Shown in pieces: positions 9,403 to 16,605 of a stretch of DNA of 64,000 bases; position 1 is the stretch's first letter; the number at the start of each line of letters is the position of its first letter. The notes beneath the pieces are model-generated. The model was given only the letters and a program-made list of their open reading frames with translations. It ran no database searches and was not told the DNA's origin. A program made the translations under genes and the position numbers. The DNA is from Natronohydrobacter sp. (lineage in GTDB: Bacteria; Pseudomonadota; Alphaproteobacteria; Rhodobacterales; Rhodobacteraceae): the NCBI GenBank assembly GCA_020832555.1, contig JAFIEM010000004.1, forward strand, positions 18,845 through 82,844, given 5' to 3'.

Positions 9403-11229
9403 ATGACTGACATCTCGCCCAAGGTTCTGGAATTTCTTCAGAACGTGCATCCTTACGATTCTCTGCCGCAGGACGAGCTGGCGCGTGTCGCCAGTTGCTT
9501 CAGCCGCAGCGAAGTGCCCGCGGGCACGGTGGTCTATTCGGCTGGTGATCCGATCACCGGGGTCTATCTGGTGAAATCCGGCACCGTTGAGGTGACTGAT
9601 ACGCATGGCGCGTTGGTTTCGATGCTCAGCCCGCGCAATTCTTTCGGCGAGCGTGGTCTGTTGCGCGACGGGCTGGCTGTGACCACTGCGACCACGACAT
9701 CGGATGCGGTGCTGTTGTGTTTGCCCGCCGATGAGTTGCGCCATCTGATCGCGAATTTCCCGGCATTCGAGCGGTTCTTCAGTCGCGGCAAGAGCGGAGC
9801 CGCCGCACGCCAGAATGATCTGGCAACGCTGAAAGTTGCGGATCTGATGGCGCGCAAACCGTTGAGCGTGACCACCACGACCACGGCGCAGCAGGCCGCG
9901 CAACTGATGCGAGAGCACCGGTTTTCCTGCGTGCCGGTGGTCGAGGGTGAAAAGCTTGTGGGCATTGTCACCACACGCGATCTGTCTGGCCGTGTTCTGG
10001 CCGAAGGGCGTCCGCCGGAAACACCCTTGGCCGAGATCATGACGCCTGATCCCCTGGCGCTCAGCCCGCAATCTTTGGGATCAGACATTCTGCATATGAT
10101 GCTGGAAAACCGCATCGGGCATTTGCCGGTGGTGCGGGATGGCAAGTTGCTGGGCATGATCACCCAGACGGATCTGACACGGTTTCAGGCGATCAGTTCC
10201 GGTCAGCTTGTGCGTGATGCCGCCGTCGCGGATACGTTCGAGGCGCTGGCAAGTGTCACCAGCCGTATTCCGCAACTGCTGGTGCAACTGGTCGGTGCAC
10301 ATAATGCACATGAGGTCGTGACCCGTCTGATCACCGATATTGCCGACACTGTGACGCGACGCCTGCTGAAACTGGGCGAAGAGAAGCTTGGCCCGCCCCC
10401 GGTGCCCTATCTCTGGGCGGCCTGTGGCAGCCAGGGTCGACAAGAGCAGACCGGGGTCAGCGATCAGGACAACTGCATCATCATTGATGACAATGTGACA
10501 CCTGACGACATGGCCTATTTCACCGATCTTGCGCGTTTCGTGTCTGACGGGCTGAATGCGGCTGGATATTTCTACTGTCCGGGCGACATGATGGCGACCA
10601 ATCCGCGTTGGTGCCAGCCCGTGAATGTCTGGCGGCGCTATTTCAGGGGCTGGATCAACTCGCCTTCGCCCGAAGCGCAGATGCTGGCCTCTGTCATGTT
10701 CGACCTGCGCCCGATTGGCGGGCAGGTCAGCCTGTTCCGCGATTTGCAGGAAGAAACGCTGGCCGCTGCGAGCAAGAACTCGATTTTCGTGGCGCATATG
10801 GTCTCGAATTCGGTCAAGCACGCGCCGCCGTTGGGTCTGTTGCGCAGCTTTGCCACGATCCGCTCGGGCGAACACAAGAACCATGTGGATATGAAGCTCG
10901 GTGGCGTTGTGCCGGTCACTGATCTTGCGCGCGTTTATGCGCTACGGGGCCGCATTTCGGCGGCCAATACGCGCGCGCGCCTGATGGCGGCAGAAGAGCA
11001 GGGGATCATCTCTGTTTCTGGCGCGCGCGATCTGATTGAGGCTTATGATCTGATCGCCAATTTGCGACTGGAAAACCAGGCCAATCTGGTGCGCATGGGC
11101 CGCAAACCGGACAATTTTCTTGCGCCGTCCGATCTGTCGGATTTCGAGCGCAGCCATTTGCGCGACGCGTTTGTTGTCGTGCGCACCATGCAATCTGCAG
11201 TCGGCCAGCTGGCCGGCACTCTGGGCTGA
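9403..11229 (+). CDS. DUF294 nucleotidyltransferase-like protein with cNMP-binding and CBS domains
   Basis: N-terminal cNMP-binding fold (GTVVYSAGDPITGVYLVKSGTVEV), two CBS repeats, DUF294 signature (WAACGSQGRQEQTGVSDQDNCIII). Confidence 0.92.
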   Translation: MTDISPKVLEFLQNVHPYDSLPQDELARVASCFSRSEVPAGTVVYSAGDPITGVYLVKSGTVEVTDTHGALVSMLSPRNSFGERGLLRDGLAVTTATTTSDAVLLCLPADELRHLIANFPAFERFFSRGKSGAAARQNDLATLKVADLMARKPLSVTTTTTAQQAAQLMREHRFSCVPVVEGEKLVGIVTTRDLSGRVLAEGRPPETPLAEIMTPDPLALSPQSLGSDILHMMLENRIGHLPVVRDGKLLGMITQTDLTRFQAISSGQLVRDAAVADTFEALASVTSRIPQLLVQLVGAHNAHEVVTRLITDIADTVTRRLLKLGEEKLGPPPVPYLWAACGSQGRQEQTGVSDQDNCIIIDDNVTPDDMAYFTDLARFVSDGLNAAGYFYCPGDMMATNPRWCQPVNVWRRYFRGWINSPSPEAQMLASVMFDLRPIGGQVSLFRDLQEETLAAASKNSIFVAHMVSNSVKHAPPLGLLRSFATIRSGEHKNHVDMKLGGVVPVTDLARVYALRGRISAANTRARLMAAEEQGIISVSGARDLIEAYDLIANLRLENQANLVRMGRKPDNFLAPSDLSDFERSHLRDAFVVVRTMQSAVGQLAGTLG

Positions 11230-11240
11230 AAGGAACGCGC

Positions 11241-11789
11241 GTGATTCTGGAATTTCTGGCAGTCATAGTGGCAGGGTTTGGTGGTGGCGGAACCGCCATG
11301 ATCCTGCGGCGTCTGAGTGGTCGACGCCTGCCGGAATGGCTGACGCCGGCCGGAGTTGCCGCAGGCATGCTCGCCATGGTGATCTATCTCGAATATTCCT
11401 GGGCGCCGCGCTATGAGGCTGGCCTGCCGCCCGATGTCACGGTCGTCAGCAAGAACCAGCATGTTTCCTGGATGCGCCCCTGGACCTATGCGTTTCCGCT
11501 GACCAACCGGATCATCGCGGTCGATAATCGCATCCGGCAGCGCAACACGCGCAATCCCGATCTGGTTCTGACAGGGGTGATCCTGCAAGAGCGCTGGGCG
11601 CTGACCATGGGCTTTCAGTCTATGTTCGATTGCGCCAACGCCCGCCGTGCCGATCTGACCGAGGCCACTGTGCTGGATGAACTGGGGGTTCCCGTCGCCG
11701 CTGAGTGGTATGCGCTGTCCCCCGATGACCGTTTTCTGACGACTGCTTGTGAAGGAGGAGCACATGGAGGACACGTCGAGGAAGGCTGA
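11241..11789 (+). CDS. Hypothetical protein with two predicted N-terminal TM segments
   Basis: 182 aa, GTG start at 11241 after aaaGGAacgcgc RBS; overlaps the following response-regulator start. Two hydrophobic segments then a soluble tail. Confidence 0.7.
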   Translation: MILEFLAVIVAGFGGGGTAMILRRLSGRRLPEWLTPAGVAAGMLAMVIYLEYSWAPRYEAGLPPDVTVVSKNQHVSWMRPWTYAFPLTNRIIAVDNRIRQRNTRNPDLVLTGVILQERWALTMGFQSMFDCANARRADLTEATVLDELGVPVAAEWYALSPDDRFLTTACEGGAHGGHVEEG

Positions 11790-12186
11790 AATTCTGGTGG
11801 TCGAGGACGAGGATAATATCGCCATCGCCCTCAACTACCTTCTGACCCGCGAGGGCTATAACCAGACCCGTATCGCAACCGGAGAGGGGGCGGTGGAGCT
11901 GATCCGCAAGAGCAAGCCTGATCTGGTCTTACTGGATGTGATGCTGCCGGTCGTTTCGGGGTATGAGATCTGTCAATCCGTGCGCGCCGATCCCGACTGC
12001 AAGGGCGTGCGTATCCTGATGATGACGGCACGCGGTTCGGCGATGGAGCGCCGCAAGGGGCTTGCGATGGGGGCGGATGGGTTCATTTCGAAACCTTTCG
12101 AGTTGAAGGAATTGCGCGAAGAGGTGCGCAAGATCCTGGCAGGAGAAACCAGCGATTTGCCACATACAGGCGTTGCGGATGCTTGA
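11764..12186 (+). CDS. Response regulator receiver domain protein
   Basis: Stand-alone REC: ILVVEDEDNI, KPDLVLLDVMLPVVSGYEIC, MMTARGSAMERRKGLAMGADGFISKPFEL. Confidence 0.93.
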   Translation: MEDTSRKAEILVVEDEDNIAIALNYLLTREGYNQTRIATGEGAVELIRKSKPDLVLLDVMLPVVSGYEICQSVRADPDCKGVRILMMTARGSAMERRKGLAMGADGFISKPFELKELREEVRKILAGETSDLPHTGVADA

Positions 12187-14266
12187 CCGCCTGAGCCTGC
12201 GTATCCGAATCCTGTTGTTCTTCGTGGCGCTTGCCGGAGGGGCGGTGCTTGCGACGGCACTGGGGGGATGGTTGGTCCTGTCGCGCGCCGACCAGCCCGA
12301 ACTTGCAGGGCCGATGCTGCAGGCCGGGATCCTGAGTGGGTTCCTGATCCTGTTTCTTGTCACCGGTATCTGGTATCTCTTCGATGCCAATGTCGCCCGC
12401 GCGATTGAAGCGCTGGCGAATGCGATCCGCACCCGCGCTGTGACCGATGTGAATGAGGATATCGGAGCCGAGCGCGAGAAGGCGCGGTATCTGGGCGATC
12501 TTGCCCCTGCCGCAGCGGCCATCACGCGCTCGTTGTCCGAGACCCGCTCTGCGCTGGCCGAGTCGGTGGCGCGCGAGACCTCGCGCCTGTCAGCCGAGAA
12601 ATCGCGGCTGGAGAAACTGCTCGCTGATGTGCCCGTGGCCGTGCTGCTTTGCACAGCGGATTATCAGCTTGTGTTCTACAACGGGCAGGCTGTGAACGTG
12701 CTGGAAGCGGGCGGGGCGCCCGGGCTTGACCGGAACCTGCTGGACTACCTGCGCGAAGGCCCGGTGCGCCACGCCTATGAGCGTCTGAGCAAACTCAACG
12801 ACCCCGAAGCCGCGTCGGACCTGATCTGCGCAACCACCGGGACCGGACGCCTGCTCTCGGGCCGGATGCGCGTGTTGCGGCGCACCGACAGCACACGCCG
12901 CCCTGGATTCGTGCTGACGCTGCGCGATGTCACAACCGATCTCGCGGCCCATGCTGCGCGTGAAGCCTTGCTGGCGGAAGTCTTCGACCGGGTGCGCCGC
13001 CCGGCGGCCAACCTGCAAACCGTGATCGGCGTGCTGTCGGAAGACAGCGAGATGGCGCAGAATGAAGACCTGACACGCGCGATGATGGCAGAGATCCGGA
13101 TTCTGTCCGGTGCGATCACGGAACTGGGTGCGCGCTATGATGCAGGACGCAGCGACTGGCGCCCGCAAAGCCAGATCCGCGCGGCTGATCTGATGGATGC
13201 GGTCAACGCGCAGTTCGACGCTTCCGATCTGGCATTGGAGGTTGATGGTCCCGATCTGATTCTGACCTGCGACGGGTTTGAGTTGGCGCTGCTGTTCCGC
13301 TGGCTGGGCGAGAAACTGGCAGCAAGCGGTCATGCGCGCAGCTTCCGCCTGTGTTTGAGCGAAGAGGATGGCCCCGGTGCGGTGTTTGATCTGGTCTGGC
13401 AAGGTGCCACGTTGCCTGTGGGCGAGTTTGATGCCTGGCTCGGGGAGCAGATGGATCCCGATATTCCCGACCTCACCGCGCGCGCGGTCCTGAATGCGCA
13501 TGCGACCGAAGCCTGGACCGAAGCGCGCTCCGATGGCAAGGCGTCGGTACGTCTGCCAATCCCCAATGCGCGCCGCGCCACAACTCGCCCCGCGCCGATC
13601 CAGCGCGAGGTGGTTTACGACTTCGAACTCTTGTCCAAGGAACGCAATGCGGGCGTGCTGGAAAGCAGGCTGGAAGATCTGACCTATGTGGTCTTTGACA
13701 CCGAGACCACGGGCCTGATGCCCTCCAGCGACGAGATCGTGCAGATTGCCGCCGTACGTGTGGTCAATGGTCGTCGCGTACAGCGCGAGGTGTTTGACAC
13801 GCTGGTTGATCCGCAGCGACCGATCCCGCAAAGCTCGACCGAAGTGCATGGCATTACAGAGGAAATGGTCAAGGGCGCGCCCACCATTTCAAACGCCGGG
13901 AAGAAGTTCCATGAATTTGCACGCGGCGCCGTTCTTGTCGCGCATAATGCGCCTTTTGACATGGAGTTTCTGCGTCGTCATGAGAAGGATATCGGCGCAA
14001 GCTTCGATCATCCGGTGCTGGATACGGTGCTTTTGTCAGCAGTTGTCTATGGCCAGTTGGAACAGCATTCGCTTGATGCGCTTACGGCGCGTTTGGGAAT
14101 CACCATACCGGAAGAAGCGCGGCATACGGCCATTGGCGATACTGTCGCGACAGCGGATGCGTTTCTGAAGCTGATCCCGATTCTCAAATCCCGCGGCCTC
14201 GAAACCTTTGGAGATGTGCTGACGGAAGTGCGCAGACATGGACGCTTGCTCAAGGATCTGAACTGA
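12179..14266 (+). CDS. Membrane sensor (degenerate histidine kinase) fused to DnaQ-like 3'-5' exonuclease
   Basis: N-terminal TM helices, PAS-like segment and kinase-like middle without a clear phosphoacceptor His; C-terminal exonuclease motifs VFDTETTG, AHNAPFDMEFL, HTAIGDTVATADAF. Confidence 0.88.
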   Translation: MLDRLSLRIRILLFFVALAGGAVLATALGGWLVLSRADQPELAGPMLQAGILSGFLILFLVTGIWYLFDANVARAIEALANAIRTRAVTDVNEDIGAEREKARYLGDLAPAAAAITRSLSETRSALAESVARETSRLSAEKSRLEKLLADVPVAVLLCTADYQLVFYNGQAVNVLEAGGAPGLDRNLLDYLREGPVRHAYERLSKLNDPEAASDLICATTGTGRLLSGRMRVLRRTDSTRRPGFVLTLRDVTTDLAAHAAREALLAEVFDRVRRPAANLQTVIGVLSEDSEMAQNEDLTRAMMAEIRILSGAITELGARYDAGRSDWRPQSQIRAADLMDAVNAQFDASDLALEVDGPDLILTCDGFELALLFRWLGEKLAASGHARSFRLCLSEEDGPGAVFDLVWQGATLPVGEFDAWLGEQMDPDIPDLTARAVLNAHATEAWTEARSDGKASVRLPIPNARRATTRPAPIQREVVYDFELLSKERNAGVLESRLEDLTYVVFDTETTGLMPSSDEIVQIAAVRVVNGRRVQREVFDTLVDPQRPIPQSSTEVHGITEEMVKGAPTISNAGKKFHEFARGAVLVAHNAPFDMEFLRRHEKDIGASFDHPVLDTVLLSAVVYGQLEQHSLDALTARLGITIPEEARHTAIGDTVATADAFLKLIPILKSRGLETFGDVLTEVRRHGRLLKDLN

Positions 14267-14282
14267 GTTTGGCGCCCATCTC

Positions 14283-14297
14283 TTAACCCAAGCTTAA
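14283..14297 (+). promoter_or_regulatory. Candidate CtrA box (TTAA-N7-TTAA)
   Basis: ttaacccaagcttaa: exact TTAA-N7-TTAA, 52 nt upstream of the PAS-gene ATG. Confidence 0.5.
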
Positions 14298-14348
14298 CCA
14301 AAGCCTGCAAGGCTGTCGCTATGCACCATTGCGGCGAGGAGCTTGCGC

Positions 14349-16052
14349 ATGACGGACGCGATCTTGTTGAGCTTGACCATAGTGACTTCGGCAAGTCTGG
14401 TCTTGCTGGGCAGTCTGGCGATGTTCGCAGGTCTATCGCGCGGCAGATCACAGTCAGAGATCAGTTTTGGCCCCGCGGATCAGGACGCTGTGTTCATCTT
14501 TCGCGAAAAAGCCCTGGTCGATTGTTCGGAACAGGGACAGAAGCTGCTCGATATGCTGGCGGAGAAAGGGGAAGCCACCCGCAGATCCGCGATCTGGACG
14601 CGGTTGCGTGCCTATCTTGACCCTCGGTTTCCGGATCTGGAGCCGACGCTGGAGGGTCTGTTAGGAAGCGGGCAAGCGGAACTGCAATCGATCATGGGGG
14701 ACGGGCTGGTTCTCGGGCTGCGCTACTGGAATGGTCTGATTCATCTGCGGCTGACGGATACCTCTGCCGAAGGGGCACTTGTCGCGATCGACAGGCTGAG
14801 TTTCAACGCGCTGCAGAACGAACTCCGGACGCTGCGCAGCGTTGCGCGCAACGCTCCGGCCCTTGTCTGGAAGACCGATGCAGATGGGCGCGTGATCTGG
14901 GCCAATTCTGCCTATCTCAAGACCGTTCAGCAGACGACGCCGGAAGATACAGAACTGACATGGCCGTTGCCGTCTCTGTTCGGTGACGCAGGCAGTGCCG
15001 GAAAGGGACGGCTCGCGTTGCAGCAGGATGAGGTTTTGCGCTGGTTCGCTCATTCCGAGGTCGAGTGCGATGGCCAGACCCTGCATTTCGCGGTGCCAAT
15101 CGACTCGACCGTGCAGTCCGAGGTGGCAAGACGGGAAACCCTTCAGACCCTGACGCGCACCTTTGCTTGCCTGCCGATTGGGCTTGCCTTGTTCGACGCC
15201 GAGCGCAGGTTGCAAGTTTTCAACCCCGCGCTGATTGATCTTACCGGGCTGGAGCCATTGTTCCTGGCGGCGCGCCCGAGTTTCGAACAGGTTCTCTATG
15301 CGTTGCGCGAGAAACGGATGTTGCCGGAACCCAAGGATTTCCAGAACTGGCGACGTGAGATCATCGAGATGGAAAAAGCAGCCGAGACAGGGGAATATGC
15401 CGAAGAATGGTGCCTTGACGGAGGGCGCATCTTCTACGTCACCGGGCGTCCGCAGCCCAATGGCGCCATAGCGCTTTTCATCGAGGATGTAACAACCGAA
15501 GCTGCCTTGACCCGGAACTTTCGCAATGAAATCGAGACAGTGCATCATGTTCTGGATGCTCTGGGTGACGGCATTGCTGTCTTCGGCCTGTCTGGTCAGG
15601 CGCTGCTTGCCAATGCGGGATATACACGGCTCTGGAACTCCGATCCCTGTGTTGATCTGGCGGATGAGGGCTTGGCACAGGCTTTGGCACTCTGGTCGAA
15701 TGCCTGCGCGCCGACGACTTTCTGGGCGCGGCTGGCAGAATTCGTGACCAGATCCGACACACATGAGGAAATCAACGGTTCGGCAGCCTTGCGCACAGGC
15801 ATACCTCTTGCGCTGCGCGCCCGCCGGCTGTCTGGCGGTGCGGTGATGGTGGTGTTTCAGCCACTGGCGCAAGGACTCTTGTCGCAGCGCCCTGATCTTG
15901 CCCTGCAAGCCGAACTGATCGGCAGACAGGATCTTGCAGGACACTCGCAGGAACGGGCCGTGCAAAGCGCTACGACAAATGATCCGGCGCGACTGCTGCC
16001 CTCTCGCAAACCGCGCACAGCGCGTCACACGGGCACCCGAATGCGCGTCTGA
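14349..16052 (+). CDS. PAS-domain membrane protein lacking a kinase domain
   Basis: TM segment (AILLSLTIVTSASLVLLGSLAMFAGL), several PAS segments (LRSVARNAPALVWKTDADGRVIWANSAYL; LDALGDGIAVFGLSGQALLANAGYTRLW); ends with no DHp/HATPase. Confidence 0.8.
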   Translation: MTDAILLSLTIVTSASLVLLGSLAMFAGLSRGRSQSEISFGPADQDAVFIFREKALVDCSEQGQKLLDMLAEKGEATRRSAIWTRLRAYLDPRFPDLEPTLEGLLGSGQAELQSIMGDGLVLGLRYWNGLIHLRLTDTSAEGALVAIDRLSFNALQNELRTLRSVARNAPALVWKTDADGRVIWANSAYLKTVQQTTPEDTELTWPLPSLFGDAGSAGKGRLALQQDEVLRWFAHSEVECDGQTLHFAVPIDSTVQSEVARRETLQTLTRTFACLPIGLALFDAERRLQVFNPALIDLTGLEPLFLAARPSFEQVLYALREKRMLPEPKDFQNWRREIIEMEKAAETGEYAEEWCLDGGRIFYVTGRPQPNGAIALFIEDVTTEAALTRNFRNEIETVHHVLDALGDGIAVFGLSGQALLANAGYTRLWNSDPCVDLADEGLAQALALWSNACAPTTFWARLAEFVTRSDTHEEINGSAALRTGIPLALRARRLSGGAVMVVFQPLAQGLLSQRPDLALQAELIGRQDLAGHSQERAVQSATTNDPARLLPSRKPRTARHTGTRMRV

Positions 16053-16092
16053 CGGCTGTCACGGCTTCGCACTGGCGCAGCCGTGACAGTCG
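16053..16092. terminator. Stem-loop between PAS gene and tsaE
   Basis: CTGTCACGGCT-TCGCACTGGCGC-AGCCGTGACAG perfect 11-bp core, extendable outward; no U-tract. Confidence 0.5.
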
Positions 16093-16107
16093 TGGCAAAG
16101 TCTGCGC

Positions 16108-16596
16108 ATGACTGATGCTTTCCATCTGACAACCGAAACGCTTGCACCGGAACAGACCGCAGATCTCGCCATGCGCCTTGGAGCCTTGCTTGGTCCGGGC
16201 GACACTGTGCTGCTGGAGGGTCCGGTCGGGGCTGGCAAGAGCCATTTCTGCCGCGCGCTGATCCAGTCGCGACTCGCCGCTCAGGGTCGGATGGAAGATG
16301 TGCCCTCGCCAAGTTTCACGTTGGTCCAGACCTATGATGCGGGAGATGTCGAGATTTGGCATGCAGACCTCTACCGTCTCTCCGACCCGCAGGAGATTGT
16401 CGAGCTTGGTCTGGAAGACGCTTTCTCAACCGCGATTTGCCTTGTCGAATGGGCCGGGCGTCTGGGCGACATGGCACCGCCCGAAGCGCTTCAGGTGACA
16501 ATCCTTCCCGGTGTGGCCCCCGAGGCGCGGCAGATCGTCTTCAGCGGTCCCCCGTGCTGGCAGGAGCGCTTGCGCACATTTCTGGTCATGGCCTGA
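16108..16596 (+). CDS. tsaE: tRNA threonylcarbamoyladenosine biosynthesis ATPase TsaE
   Basis: LLEGPVGAGKSHFCRALI, PSPSFTLVQTYD, IWHADLYRL, ICLVEWAGRL. Confidence 0.93.
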   Translation: MTDAFHLTTETLAPEQTADLAMRLGALLGPGDTVLLEGPVGAGKSHFCRALIQSRLAAQGRMEDVPSPSFTLVQTYDAGDVEIWHADLYRLSDPQEIVELGLEDAFSTAICLVEWAGRLGDMAPPEALQVTILPGVAPEARQIVFSGPPCWQERLRTFLVMA

Positions 16597-16605
16597 GGGC
16601 ATAGG

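Noticed and set aside
12590-13849. 419-aa antisense ORF opposite the sensor-exonuclease
   Set aside because: Antisense shadow ORF with H/R/Q-rich composition; sense strand has catalytic exonuclease motifs.
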